DNA of 64,000 bases from Bugula neritina (GCA_964035545.1 OZ037768.1:8733241-8797240), one strand, 5' to 3'. Counted from the stretch's first letter, positions 22,701 through 53,002 are shown. The notes: generated by a model from the sequence alone, not told the origin. Program-made: numbers and translations.

Positions 22701-24209
22701 TGCCACTATTGCTTCCACACAGTTTGGAATGTAACCTATACACAGCGCAGAGTGCAACTATCAATTGTGGAGTTGATATTACATTATTTAACTATAGTCT
22801 TGTAATTCAATGTAAAGAAGGAATACACAGTTTATAGAGCACTAGCAAGGCATAGTCTCTTACCTACAATACGATCACCAGAGACCACCCCAAGTTTCCT
22901 TAGCTTGTGAGCAAACAGTTCCACCATTTGACGAAGTTGAAAATATGTGACACTGTCCACACGGGAATTACCTTCCCCTGTAACAAAATATTGGCTTATG
23001 GTCACAAATACTTGCCTATCAGAGCACATGTAAGTGACGAACTATATGCAGTATAAAATAAATATGTTACATGAGTATATGAGATGTGCATCAAGTTATA
23101 CAATAAAAATACGTTATAAGCAATACCTACTAGCAACATACAAGGCAATGTGATCATCATTCCAATGCAGCACATTTTCAGCATAGTTGAGCAAAGACCC
23201 AGTGAACCATTTTGGAATGTCTGTGATACTTGCATCCTTTTCTATAACCTAATTACATTAACTGTTGATAATCAAAATAGCAATGAAAAATCTTTAATTA
23301 TGCAGTAAGTTGACAATAATATTGCAATTTTAATACATTTTTACAGGATGCAGCCAACCTTTTCAGATGAAACTAATTCAACATTATTGAAAATAAACTT
23401 TCACTTTATTTGTCTTGTACTACTGCTTTTGAAAAGCTTAATTAATTAAATCTGATATTTAAGTTTTAATATTTAAAATGCTAGTCTCGCATCTGAATAT
23501 ATTTGATTTGTATTAAATTTCTTACAAAGTCATGCAGAAATATAAAAGTACAATTTTCTTAAATATTTATCTGCAAAATTGAAACCACATTTTTGTTGAT
23601 GACTAAAATCTATTTCATTGAGTCATAAAAATTAGTCACATCACCTTGTCGTATAGTTTGGTAGCCCTAACTCCACAAAAGTGCCATACAGCTTCCCAGA
23701 AAGTGTCCACATTCTCTAATGACCATTCATATAAGTCATTATAGGTATCTGAAAAGACAGTAAAATAATAAGTGCCTAAATATTACTCAACAAAAAAAAA
23801 AAAAAAACTGTTTCACTATGAAATAGGAGTTCTGATTTCTGAATGTAGCATAGAAGTTGGCATTTTACTAGTTTCTATCATTTTCTCTTCGATTAAAACA
23901 AACAAAGCAGTTGCATAAAAAATCTAGACTTGAGGCTTATAAATAGAAATCAAAACTTATCAATATAAGGTATCTTTTTACTTGGGTACAAATATGACTA
24001 GTAAGATAAGAAAATAACCTCTGCAGAGGAACGAATACCTAAGATGATTCATCACATGCTCACTTTCCTGAATAAATTCAAAGTGTATGAGACATACCTG
24101 CTCCAAATTCTGGATTGCTACTTTGTAAATATTTAATAAAACTTCCTATCCTTGTTGTTGGAATTGCTTTTGGAATCCACAACGGTTGGTTGTCTACACT
24201 TTGCCGCAT
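16773..24209 (-). CDS. AACS: Acetoacetyl-CoA synthetase
   Basis: Cytosolic ATP-dependent ligase that activates acetoacetate to acetoacetyl-CoA for lipid and sterol synthesis (ANL/acyl-adenylate family). Seventeen exons, all with consistent phases: 24209-24098, 23748-23645, 23248-23131, 22977-22864, 22735-22638, 22386-22272, 21945-21867, 21602-21455, 21105-21025, 20303-20114, 19781-19659, 19285-19172, 18843-18718, 18611-18542, 18182-18124, 17925-17720, 16910-16773. Together they give 664 residues, close to the 672 of the human enzyme. Motifs: [10 protein letters not shown], the phosphate-binding [10 protein letters not shown] (280-289), [13 protein letters not shown] (Asp about 514), the hinge [15 protein letters not shown], and the C-terminal SGKK with catalytic Lys625. 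The ATG at 24209 is the first Met after an in-frame stop. Exon 3 ends at the GTAGGT donor because the alternative GTATTG donor four bases on creates a stop. The protein ends ...DIPELQDY, as in the family. Confidence 0.96.
17964..17975. repeat. Perfect 12-bp GC palindrome in AACS intron
   Basis: GCTCGCGCGAGC, a perfect palindrome with two CGCG-type steps in otherwise AT-rich intron DNA just upstream of exon 16, followed by a short CA run. Confidence 0.7.
20384..20545 (+). mobile_element. tRNA-derived SINE with perfect 18-bp target-site duplication
   Basis: The element occupies about 20402-20527 in AACS intron 9, antisense to the gene. It has a tRNA-like head with an A box (tgtctaggggttagagc) and B box (ggtttgaacac), a short body and a T-rich tail. 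It is bracketed by TATTATAAGTTATGTATT at 20384-20401 and again at 20528-20545, an exact 18-bp duplication typical of LINE-mediated insertion. The intact duplication implies a recent insertion. Confidence 0.88.
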
Positions 24210-25047
24210 TCTCCAACTCAATCTTTAATTATAAGTTTTAATCAAAACTATTATAACAGCAACTGTAATAATTTTTGTTACCAAATAGTACTAACGTATA
24301 AATATTTCTAAAAAATCAATGTTAACATAAACCTAAATTAATCATTGATAATGTAATAACTGTAACTAAAATTAATCGTTAATGCAGAGTTTCAAGCTGG
24401 AATTGCAAAATTCAAACCAAAAACGTGATAAAACTAAAACTCAAGGTTAATCTAAATTACACTTGATTTTTTATTAGTTTAAATCATGACAGTAACACTA
24501 ACTCCAGTAATGAGTAATGTAAAACCAATCATACAATATTGAATATTTACTTCAGACCTCAACACCAAAGCAACATCAACAGCTACTAAACAACTTACTA
24601 CTTTAACTTATGCTTATAATCTATGCATAATGGTAATATTTACTGCTCACTTGTGGTTACTTACTCTAAATACCTTCAGCAATTGCAAGTTCCAGTAGTA
24701 AAATTAAATTTATGCTAGACTTAGAATTTGATGCATATTAAGCTTACATTCAAACTAAAAGCAAAAGCTAAAGACTAATTCTAATAGTTAATCTAAGACT
24801 CGGGATAGAATAGGAATACCTATGACTATGAGGTTAAGTCTAACTTCGAGTTGAAGACTTTGAGCAGATCTTTAAATTAGTCAAAGACATGAGTCTATCA
24901 TGATATAGTTAGATCAAATCACAAGAGTCAGACCTAGACTTACTTTTGCTGTTTTAGAGTCAGTGTATCACATAATCTTAATTTTGTAACTTATCATCAA
25001 AACAATCAAGTTAAAACTAAATTGAATTTTTATTTCAATTTAAAACA
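24210..25047. other. Upstream of AACS, AT-rich with no gene
   Basis: Contains many short TAATACT-like words that grade into the repeat field beyond 25 kb. No 5' UTR exon acceptor with a good pyrimidine tract was seen near the AACS ATG. Confidence 0.35.
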
Positions 25048-25216
25048 ATTACTGCTACAGCAACTATTACTACTGCTATTATTACTGCTATTACTACTGC
25101 TACTACTACTACTACTGCTACTACTACTGCTACTACTACTGCTACTACAGCTAGTACTACTACTACTACTACTGCTACTACTGCTACTACTACTACAGCT
25201 ACTACTACTAGTACTA
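25048..25216 (+). repeat. Interrupted (CTA)n/(CTG) trinucleotide microsatellite
   Basis: About 170 bases of CTA triplets interrupted by CTG and CAG triplets. Both strands stay open in several frames and would encode poly-Leu or poly-Val; this is a by-product of the repeat. Confidence 0.9.
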
Positions 25217-26130
25217 TCTGTATTAGGACTACTAATACTAATAGTACTTGTACTACTACTAACAGTAATATTACAGCAATGCTATTAGTATTAGTCACTG
25301 ACTATTAGTATTACTAATACTAATAGTGATACTATTAGTAATACTAATAGCTTTAGTATTACTATTAGTATTAGCATATTAAATTTCATATTGATAATAA
25401 TGTTACTTATAGTTATACTTTAGTGATTTACTCATACTGTTAGAATTTGTATTTGTATTAGAGTTTAGACTATTACTAACAGTAACACTAACACAGTAAC
25501 AATATGAATATGAATATTAATAACAATTAAAATCAATTTTTAAATACATTTAGTTTTACACAGCACTGTCAGTAGCACTAACAGTTTAACAGTAACTGTA
25601 AGACAAAGTGTAACAGTAGCACAGCGTTAATTTACTTAAATTTAATGTTAATGTTATAGTTACTGTTATAATATTACTGAAAGTTATCATTATGATTTAG
25701 ATTATGCCTATACTTAAATGCTTGCACTGGACTAATACTAATAGTAATAGTAATACCAATAGAATAGTAATTACTAATACAAATAGTAATAGACTAATAC
25801 CAAATCCAATACTTATACTAATACAGTAATAGTAATACTAATAGTAATAGTAATAATAATACTTAATCATATTCATATTGATATTCTAATTCATAATGAT
25901 AATCTTATAGTTATACTGTAACTGTAAGACTAAGAGTAAGTGTAATACTAATAGTAATAATAATACTAATAGTAATAGTAATACTAATACTAAGTCTAAT
26001 ACTAATAGTAATAGTACTAGTAGTACTAATACTAATAGTAATACTAATACTAATAGTAATACTAATAGAGTAATACTAATAGTAATAGTAATAGTAATAG
26101 TAATAGCATTGCCATTAGGGCATTACTATT
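25217..26130. repeat. Degenerate ACTAAT/ATTAGT quasi-palindromic repeat field
   Basis: About 0.9 kb dominated by the words AATACTAATAGTAAT and their reverse complements, mixed in both orientations (densest at 25290-25375, 25730-25860 and 25940-26130). Because the two words are near reverse complements, the strand can fold into many AT-rich hairpins. No coding capacity. Confidence 0.85.
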
Positions 26131-26329
26131 AGTATTACTATTAGGCTCAGCTATACCTATACTACCATAAATCACTCAAGTAGTTCAAGTTTTGATTAAG
26201 GTTTTGTCAATAAACAACAAAAAGAAAGTATAACAAAACCCTGTGGTTATGCTGACTTCTATTACCAGCATTAATTATTAAAATTTTTATTTTGAAATTT
26301 GCAGCATGACAAGAATTAGAAAACATTTT

Positions 26330-26530
26330 CTGTTTTGTCTGCGTTCCAACAGGCTATTGGGGTATCCCCACAGTATCTCTTCTTACACAAAGGTGATAGA
26401 GGCTAACATACCACGCTGGTGTATTTAAAATCTGCGACGATTGGTCGATGAGAATAAGACCACATTTGCATCCATCGGACCACGATGGTTGGTGTAAGAG
26501 TGAATAACTCTGTGTTTCGCAGCGAATAGC
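26330..26530 (-). promoter_or_regulatory. Local CpG-bearing island, possible AACS promoter
   Basis: A 200-base patch with about ten CpG dinucleotides inside CpG-poor DNA. On the minus strand it carries GACCAATCG (CCAAT at 26444-26440), TTTAAATAC (26429-26421) and further down a donor-like GTGTAAGAAG. It lies 2.2 kb upstream of the AACS ATG and in the right orientation, but the box spacing is unusual and no 5' exon is proven. Confidence 0.25.
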
Positions 26531-28210
26531 TATTACAAATCAATTACTAATTAATAATAATAGTATTATATTAATATTATACAATCTTGGTGGCAAGCAA
26601 AGATTATTGCATTAAATATTTACATATTATATTCAAAAGTTTATAGTCAGAAAAGCTCAACAGAGTTTAAATAGAATGAGTTTCAAGCTACATGCACACC
26701 TTAAAAACTAGATTCCCAAATTGTATGCCTCTTTGACTCAAAGTGAGGAAACACATCACATTATACAAAAGAAATTTTCAGAAAAATTTCTAGCAAGGAT
26801 ATTAAGGTGTATGTAGTGGAAGACAACTGCTAATAAAATATAAAATTATTATGAAGTTTCATAAAACACTTAAGTAAAACAATATCTTTTTATCAACAAG
26901 TCATATACAGGCATTTGAACGTGTAATAATTGAAAAATATACAATTACTTCTACATAATATTATGTAAGATATCATTAATTAAAGAAGGTTAGCAGCTTC
27001 ATGACTTTTATGTAGCACTCATATATTTAATTTTAGTTTCTTTATTTTAAAGTTACATGGCTCTTTGACAACTTGGAATAAATCTAAGGAAAATTTCTTA
27101 AAATAATAATATGATGATGACTTTAAAGAGTTTTTAAACAAGTTTATTTATTACTTATTGCTCATTTCCCTTTCTATTATAGGAAATTTTATGTGGCAAA
27201 CACTAATCAAATTTATTACATATTGATTATTCACATTTTTTTTATAAAGAAGCATTTTTTACATTGACGCAATTTATTGACATTTAATATCAAAGCTAAC
27301 TGTAATTTTTTTGTCACTATCTAAATAATAATATATAGCAAATACTTATACTTTATATAAATATGCATTAATTAATATACCTGAACTTGTGGAATTGACT
27401 GTTTAAAAAGGCAGATTATTTAAAAAACCATATTAGGCATAATTTTCATTTAATAATTGTAGCATTCTGTTCAATTATTTCAACAGCATGCAGTGCTTTT
27501 CTGATATGATGCAGGTTCTATAGGCCTACTGTAGGAGTTTACTGCATTGCACAACCAAATGTTTCATATATAATATTATCATATGGTTATTCTATATATC
27601 TTGCAGTAATAATCTATAATATTTAATAATACATAATTATGTTTACCTTGAAACAATAATATATTTTATGATATATAATATTATATACCAATTACAATAA
27701 TATGTCTAATCATATAGATTATGCTTTCATTGTTTATGTATTTGCAACACACTTACACTGTGCAAAACTTTAGGACATTGCTAAAAATTAAAATACATAT
27801 TATATATAAGTTATAATAAATATGATGTACATTTTTTATGGCTGCCACTAGTATTCATTTATAATTATGTTACCCATATGAGAGATGGCTTATTGATAAT
27901 ATGGCAAACAACTTTTTATAACTCTAAAAAAATGCATAATATTGTGTTTGGTTTTGCATGATATAAGTGTAGTTACTTTGATGAAGGCTTCTTATTTCTA
28001 TTCAGAGTCAATTTGATAATTGATTAAAGATTTCAGATGTTATCTGTAACGGTAAGCAAGGCTTAGGGCAAATCAGTATGGTACATTTTAAAATCATTGA
28101 TTATTGAAAAGACTTTTACAGACTTTCAAAGGCCACGATGCGTAGTTTATTATACTAATCAGCCATACAGCTATTTATTATAACATTAACTAGAATGTGC
28201 ATAACCAATA
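26531..28210. other. Intergenic between AACS and sall, no gene
   Basis: Very AT-rich sequence with many short TATA/ATAATAT words. It includes the probable end of the sall transcript. No coding exon recognised. Confidence 0.4.
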
Positions 28211-28216
28211 TTTATT
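28211..28216 (-). terminator. Candidate poly(A) signal AATAAA for sall
   Basis: Minus-strand AATAAA about 300 bases after the sall stop; another lies at 28146-28151. Confidence 0.4.
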
Positions 28217-28514
28217 GCCAATTCATTTTTACATTATAAGCTAACCACTCTCAGAAAAATAACTATAACTGAAAAAGTAAAAAAAAGATATAGTAATAGT
28301 GGAGATAGAAAGCATAAATCATAAATAATTAATGAAGTGAAAAGCTTAAATAAATCTTAGTTTATCCTAAGTCAAATACATGTAAATACTCAATCACATA
28401 CAAAATGGGTAAATTTCATTTTGAAAATTAAATTTTGCTATGCAACTATCATATTATATACAATACAATAACATGAACAGCGCTTCAAGTAATAAATAAC
28501 AATAATTTAAACAT

Positions 28515-44660
<16,146 letters not shown>

Positions 44661-45145
44661 TTCTAGCTGAATCATTTGATAAAGTGATGTTGGCTGACTA
44701 CTAACTTATATTTTCTGTAGCTTGTTATATGTGTCTGCTGCTCATAGGACTGATCAGGACACATTGAAAGACTAGACTAAACTATAGCAGAGCTATCAAT
44801 AGAGTGAATCATCTTTCAACAAAATGAAAAGGTAACCCCAATTATAAATACATGAATGATGATATAGAATCTGCAGCCTTATTACTCTCCATCCATAAGC
44901 GATTATAACGAGGCACCCATTCTAATTCACATTATGATATGCAATGTAATGCACTCAAGTTATTAGGCTAGGCTAAATGAAGTGACAGGACCAATCAGGT
45001 GAAGCTCAAGATAATGCAAATTCATTTTCTTATAAAGATACAATAAAGGAAGGATTAATGGAGACACTATAACAAGTCAATATGTGGATTACAGTAATGA
45101 GAGTTGATATGCATGCATATTGAAGATGTGACAGGATCGGCAAAT

Positions 45146-45224
45146 TAGCCTGGGAGACGACTATGAGCTATTTCACAAAAAATTGGTTCTGGAATCCAAT
45201 TCCCAGGCTATGAATTTTTTGTGA
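45146..45224. repeat. Interleaved inverted repeats (foldback)
   Basis: TAGCCTGGGA (45146-45155) is the reverse complement of 45201-45210; TCACAAAAAATT (45173-45184) is the reverse complement of 45213-45224; AATTGG/CCAATT pair at 45181-45186 and 45196-45201. The first two pairings overlap rather than nest. Confidence 0.75.
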
Positions 45225-48200
45225 GCTTATACTAAATTATACTTTGAAGTATCATTTCACTATGAATATTTAGTGGTTGAAAATTTTAGTTTATGCAACT
45301 TTTTAAAAAAAATATTTAAATTTCACACAGCTGTCGTATTTGATTTGAATTGTAATCAAAATATTTGTGATTCAAAAGGGTAAACATAGTTGACAAATCT
45401 CTTATGGAGAAATTACTATCATATAAATACATTGACACTCTTAAGAAACCATACAAATATAATTGTAAGTTATCAGAGATGGAAAATTAGAACCTGTTAT
45501 CATAGAAAACTTTAATTTATGGTTATAAATGGTTGGTTGACATTATAATTACAGCCTTTGGTTTAAAATTCATAATCATAACAAAGACAATATTTTGGTA
45601 GTATTAGTTTTGTGTACTGCAAACATATCAGAAAAGGCTCTACTCCAAAATTCAGGTACTGCAATGCACTTATCAACACACCCAAAACAATTGGCTCTAT
45701 TAAAAGCTATAATTTAAAAGACACAACAAAATTCTACACAAAAACCCGACCATTTCTTGTTGAGTATTTGTTTGAACAGTTGTTGATAAATTTTTTTTAA
45801 TATATGCACCTTTCATGAATATTCAAATGTATTTTAGTTTCAATTAATGCTGTTAGTTAAAACTGATTACAAAACTACTAAATCTGAATGTTATGCTACT
45901 CAGTTTTACCTTCACAAATATGGGACAGCAAACGTTCTTTCAAGCGTGTCCAAAACCTGTCTAATGATTCATAACATTTAAAACAACAGGAATAAACAAT
46001 GTTGGCAACCGAGTTTCTACGACAGGAAGAAAAATAATGTGCCACTATACTAGGTTTCTTATATCAACTGCTAAATTTATTTCTAAATATTTTAATTACT
46101 AGTATCTAAGATAGCCAATAAAGTATATAGCTGCCGGCTAAAGTACGTTTTACACCAGAAAACTAGTTTATAGTAGAGCAGTTCATTTTAAAACACCAGG
46201 TGTAGTTACTATGTTGCAGGTATACTATCAAAGCTATATACTGTATAGTGTATACCCTCAGTGCCTACCTAAGTGTCTGCCTATTCATTATGTACTCATC
46301 GTATTATATGTTTATTTGTCTCAACTAGCTGTATACATTCCTGCATTACCTATGACATTCTGCCTAATATACATATTTTATCTTACCTTCTCGTAGAGTT
46401 TAACCTGAGCTGATTTTAATCACCAAATAAACTCAAATAAAGGAAATGTACTTGATGTCCTGTACTTATGAAGAACTAATAGAATTTTAAATTTTTTTGC
46501 AGCAACTTTGCTTTTCATAATTGCATTATATTATTTTGAAAACTTAGATTATAGCTGACAGGCTATTTACAAAACAAAAAGTTAGTAGTTTTTGAAAAAA
46601 TCATATAGCTGCAAAAATAATTATTATAAAGCCATTTTTGCAAGTACAAAGAAGCACAACAGCATGTAGGGCTGAAGCCAGATGGAGGTCGGTGCAGTAA
46701 TGAAGAAAATGAGAAAAACCTGTGTTCTAGATTAGAGACTTATCAAAATATGTTATGTTCTCTCCAGAATTTCAACCCACGCCCAAAACCAAAACCTAAT
46801 AAGATATTTAAAGAACTTAAGCCATTTCAATTTCTCCACTACTGCTCTTAAACGGCCTGGAGGTGCTCTTCAAAACTACTAACTTAGCAACTCGTTAGTA
46901 AGCTGCTGCACTGTTAGCTCTATCTGACACCCATAGTTGATATGGTGTAGGAAAATGACAGTAAGTGGCTATGAATGAAAAATGAATATTCAAAAAAAAT
47001 TAATGCAGCAGATATAAAAGGTTACATTGACCACAGTCACAGGTGTTGTTTTGGATTCCCACATACAATTGCTCTCTGTTATTATCAAAGCCACAAATTT
47101 TGACAATAAATTTCAACTGTGTCTTGCTTTAGCATGATTAGATGATAACTATATGATGAGTTTCCTGAAGTGAAAATACATATTTGTGTTAGGGTTAATT
47201 GATGACCAGGTGGAATTGGTCACAGATAACTTTCACTAAACCAAAATGTGGTGATTTCGATATCAATATGTGTTCTTTAAAGTGATTATTGGTATTTGTA
47301 TTAATTGTATAGCTCTTACATGGCTAAATACCTAAATATATTGGCTCTTTAATTATAACTGGAGTGTATAAGTTGATGACACCAGTATCCGATTATCTTA
47401 AACTGTCTTATTTATTTTTCTTGGTGTTTATATAGTAACCTTATATAAATTGACTGAGGCAGGCTTTATGGTGAAAATATCAGGGCGAATGAAAAACTTG
47501 ATTCCAGGTGCGATTATTGATCATAACAACAATTTTCTTGCTGAAAGCTACAAGCAGTTTTAAAAGTAATGCTTATTAGCTTACTTTCGAAGTATCTAGA
47601 ATACAGCAAATATTAATAAATAAAAACATATGTTATATATATTATAGTCATAAAAACTGCTCTTAGATTTGGCAGGGAAGTTGTTTTATCTGTAAGCCAA
47701 CAAGATTGTGTAAGACCGACACAAATAGTTATATTCTACTAAAGTTGAACTTTCAACACATTCAAAGTGCTAGGGGGAAGGCACAAACAGCATAGCATGA
47801 CGTAAACCAATAGCTTGTACATTATTAGAGAGCATTGGATATAAAATTAATAGAGTACAAAGAAGTATATCAAAATTTGAACAAAACAAGCCGAACCATG
47901 CAGTGTTAGAATAAGTTTGCTTTATTGAAGGGAGGCCACAATAGTCTTGATGATTGTGCAACGCCCACATTCTAAAAGTCAAGCAGGACTTTCAGTAAAA
48001 TGTATCCCTGGATTAATTTCTTTTACTTTGTGTTGGTTATGAAGTTACAGATTGGGGCTGAGAGACCTGGGTAGTAGGAGCATACTGCTTTCACTGCCTA
48101 TCAAAATTAGTAAAAATACCCTGTAAGATAACGTGAACACACGCCACTATGAGGAAAGTGCAGAATAATGATGTTCTCATTAGTTCTATTAATTTGTGTA

Positions 48201-51200
48201 AAGGAAATTGCGCATTCAACATCATCATATTTTCAAAGCTATATGAAATTTGTTGAATAAACATTATTTGCTTGCGTATGTTTGCTCAACTGAAATATAA
48301 AATGTTTCAATTGTTCCGATGTTTGGAAACAAGGTAGACTACAATATAACATGTCATAGTTTAGAACTGATTTTATTTTATCAATATAATATTGAGGTGG
48401 GTAATAGAGAAATTTAGTATAGTTTTAAAGAACATAGCCACTCACTGTAATTGTGTAGACATTTACTTGTAGCCCTAGTGCTGAAAAATGTTATACACAC
48501 ACACCTTTATGATTGATGCATTGGCCTAATTATTTCAAAGTTCTCTACGCACTGGTTTTTAACAACTATTATTATCATATCGTATTGGAAGTATTTATAG
48601 TTACCTTGTTACCTAATAGAATATGAAAAAGAAGATAGCATTATACTCCCTAAATGTACAATATGATGATTACAATATAAGAAAATGCTCAGTACGAGTC
48701 CATTAGTAACCATATTTAAACTTCCCGATTGTGTAATAACATCTCTAAGACGCATTAACCAATGTAGCTCTGTTCAGCAAACTATAGATTTATGTTACAA
48801 AGTGGTGCCACTGACAGCGTATATTTATAAACGCTTCATTTTCAGCTGAAACATTAATGATTCTAAATCTACATTACCCTAATTATTTATAAAATGTATT
48901 GATAGGCAACTTAAGAAATTAGTAATATTATATCACTAGTTAATTATTAATTATAGAAGCTAATTCTAAAATAATATACAGTAATGAGTTACTTAGAATA
49001 TGTTTTTGTAAGTAGCAGATTCAATAACACTTGACAGCTCCAGTTTTAATTTGTAACGAAAAATCTATGCAAAAGTCATTTAGTTTTTCAATAGGTTCTT
49101 TATAAGCCTTGCAGCAACATATAAATATATGCTATGGGAAAGCATCTGCTTTTTAGCACAATATAAGCCATTTGCTACAATGGAGCATGGATCAAATTTC
49201 AATCCAAGTGCAGTTGTATTAGAATTTGATTTAATATTCCAGCTGATTATTGTACACTTATTAGGTGATTATTCAATGTTTCTTGGGATCCTTTCAACTT
49301 CAGTGCATTCCTTTATAATACCAAACAAAGCAAGGTGCGAAAATTTACTTTCGTGGAATGAATATGTGTGAAAATGTGCATATGATTAAAGATATTATAT
49401 TCATGCAGCTTGACAAGGCATGATCAGATAAAAAAACTAAAAACTAAAAATATACACTGTGACGCAATTATGCAAAACATTCCTACATCATAATTTATCA
49501 AATTCAATTATAAATAAAAGTTTGAGTTTGGGCTTCACCAAATCTGGCACCTGACCTAGATTGGTGTTGTGTAAGACATTTGCATTTCTTCAATGTTCTT
49601 GGCAGATTTTTGGCTACTGTAAATTTTAAACATATATTGGACACCCCTGCTAATTTGCTATTAGGTCCTAGTATGAACTGCAATGACTTTAAGGCTAGAA
49701 ATTAAGAGAAGCTTGAGCCAGCATCAAGTGGTTCAGATGACTTGAGAGTAGGAAAACCAGGTCTCGTCTCTGAGAAATTTGGTGTTCAAGCTAATGACTG
49801 TAAATTAATGATGAAGTTAATTTTTCTAAGTAAAATAATATATTAATATAGTGACATCAATGCAATGTAGCGCCGAGAGTTGTCTTTTCATGAGGCTGAC
49901 TCAATCGTAACAAGCTGGCAGCAGTTGTTTCATTTTACATTTAATTAAATCAGTTTTTGTAGTATAACCGATTTTAGTTTAGAATGTCTAAATTATTATT
50001 AATTTTCTAATATTTCTATGATTCTTCTTTAGTCGCCAATTTTGAGGCAGATGATGAGCATACATGTGAGACCCGCAGATTATTTAATCTCTAATGGGTT
50101 GTGTCATGTTTGCTGTTGCTACATAACATTCATTTATTCTAACACCATGCCTACCTTTACTTCTTCTACCCTCAACTTTTGTAGGTTTTGCTTTCGATGA
50201 AAGCGCTTCATAAACTGCAGCTGCTATTTCACTGTTCATGTTGGACTTCTATATGATATTAGCATAACTACGGTCCCAGTTGTTTTTACTTTCTGTGGAA
50301 TATTCATATAAAGAATTTAATTTTACAGCACGAAGTCTTCCCTACCTTCACTACTATGCAAGGTTGTTGACTTTTAGATTTATAAGTCATATTTAAATTG
50401 AGATGCTTCCGTTCCTTATAATAATTTATTGAACTGATCTGAGCAAATCCAATTTGCTTTTTCACTATAATGGTTGAGCATTTTTATCAATTACAATTCT
50501 ATAATGAAGGCTTTCTAAACTACTTGATTGTCATTGTACTTTTTTAGTCTATTAACAGTTCACTTATTTTGTTAGACAAGTGCCATATGCTTTGTTTTAA
50601 TTAGAGCTGTTCTAATGATTCACATTGTTTTAAAATGTTGCCTGTGGAACTGTAAAGCAGAAGATTAAAGAAAAGAGTGAGTAAGAATAAGATAACCACT
50701 GGCTCACAAACCAGAGAGCACCTTGAAGATGGTAGATGTAATAAGAATTCGACCAGGTAGGCATTTGAGCGTGCTGGTACATATCATTACTGAACTACTG
50801 ATGCAAACTACATGTACAGGTGAAATCTATCTTGTTTATCATTATTGAATATGACAGGGATTATTGAATGTAATTACCATAATGAACTACCAAATATATT
50901 ATGTTGAAAAGCAAAGTCTTTGGTTTCCTTTGGTATGTATTTTTTATAAATAGTAGGGAAGATTTGGTTGGTGATTGGTAAGAATTGGTTGTTTTAAGGT
51001 GTAAAACACTTACCAAACATCATTGGAGAAATATTCATTCGGCTATGACATGCATATAATATTTGCAATATTCATATAATATGCATTAATAGGTGTGAAT
51101 AACATTTGGTTCTCACAAAAGAACAATTGTGTCATTCTACCTTTTGCATTAGAAGACATTTCTATTTTTAAAACTATTGATAAAAATGCATTAAGGGTCT

Positions 51201-53002
51201 CATGATGTTGTTTACTTTTAATAATTGTTATGCAGGAATTTACACGTACTTGAATGTAACACTCTACCTTGACTGTTTATTCTACGGTATTACATTTTCA
51301 GTTGCATGTTGTAGGCAAGGATTAAAAAGGAATTGCCTGGCTTTGTTCATCATGTTAGTTGTTAATAGTTACACTGAATCAGACAAAATAACTGTTGTCT
51401 TATTTTGAAAGGCTTGAAAAATATTTGTTCAAAAAATTTGCTGAAATGAATAAAAATAACAACATTTTGCCGCAAGTCTAAAACATGATACAGTGAAAGA
51501 TAGCATAATTTTATGATGGATGAAAGATGTTATGAAATTTTTGATTTTTCAATGAATTAACTTGAGACCACAAAGCTGAGCAATGCTAGTAAGAGTCACA
51601 CCACATCAAACAGCGCTCAGGATGCTTATTCGGTGTGGGATATGACAAAATTAACAATTATCTTAAACTTATAGCTGGTTGTGGTATGTTAATTTTATGC
51701 CCTTACTTTGTGTCATTGTAAGCAAAGTCATTTTGTGCTAGAACTACCTACCATCTACAGTGTAACATTAGCATAGACCATGAAGGAAAAGTCAACTTAC
51801 TACTACCTACCTATTTGCATCTTACCATAACATTTTCATATAGCAACAGCTCATAAATAACAGAGTTTTCTCTTATACCAGCAGGTGAAAGGGAAGGCAC
51901 TTTTCTTGATTTCTCATGCAAATTAGTTAAATCTATTAGATAGCTTCTTTAGATAAGAAAAGAACATATTCTACAGACTATCAACTTCATAACAGCTTCT
52001 TCAGTGTGTTGTTTGATCTACTATTTGGATATTAGCAAGCGAAAGTGTACTCTTTAATAACATAGTGTATTCTTATGGAATAGATAATTATTTCTTAGGA
52101 TCTCATCAAAGTTTATAGTTCACATTTATAATATAAATCAGCAACAAAAGACACAACATAGTATTGATAACATTATGAAAATAACAGACTTTTTTAAAGA
52201 TTTGTGTAATATATGCTTGTAGAGTATAAAACTAACAACGTGAGGCACATGTGACCTTCCAGAAAAGGTTGTTTGATAAAATTTACATTGCGTGTGTGGG
52301 TTGACTGTATTGTTAACATTGAGAATAGGATGCATATAACCATTTAATCAAAAGATGGCCATGTTATCATTATTTGATATGCTTTTTGTTCGACTGCCTC
52401 ATCCAATTTTCCTAATAAACCACACAAAATGGTAATAGGCATTAGCTTTTATAATATACCATTTGATATGCTATATTTCTTCAACCAAACTATTAATAGA
52501 ATAAGGGTCACGGTCTAATTATTTATAGCACAACTATGGCAAGAATGCTAATATTCAAAGAGCTCACAGTTATAATTAAACAGTGAAGACCATTTTTCTT
52601 CTTAACTGGGTACTAAAGCCATTAAAGTTAGCAAATAAGCTGCAGAGACCTGAATTACTGTGCCTTGAACATTGTAGCTGACAAAATGAGCGCAGCGGCA
52701 TTCAAACAACAATGCCAATAAATTACAAAGTGGAAATATATTCGTAGATTTTGGCAAAATACATGTTATGACATAACGTGAGAGGCGTCCAATTTCATAA
52801 TGAGTCACAAGAAAATTAGGAAGGCATATTCGGGCTGAGCGAGATTACATATTTTAAACCATTCAAACTAAAATGATTTAATGCTTACATTTCCAAGGAC
52901 CTCCACCTGCATCCTGGTAACAAAAATAATGTTATTACCAGCATCTATCATACCTATTAATTAAGGTTTCATTGCTAAGTGTCATTGCACTATTGTATTG
53001 TA

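Noticed and set aside
23120..23131. GTATTG donor for AACS exon 3
   Set aside because: Joining it to exon 4 creates a stop; the GTAGGT donor four bases earlier restores the conserved Ala-Arg-Glu-Gly.
25022..25298. Poly-Leu and poly-Val frames
   Set aside because: Produced by the CTA/CTG triplet array; no gene context.
47770..47982. 70-codon minus-strand frame with hydrophobic stretches
   Set aside because: No conserved motif, no splice signals and no neighbour exon.
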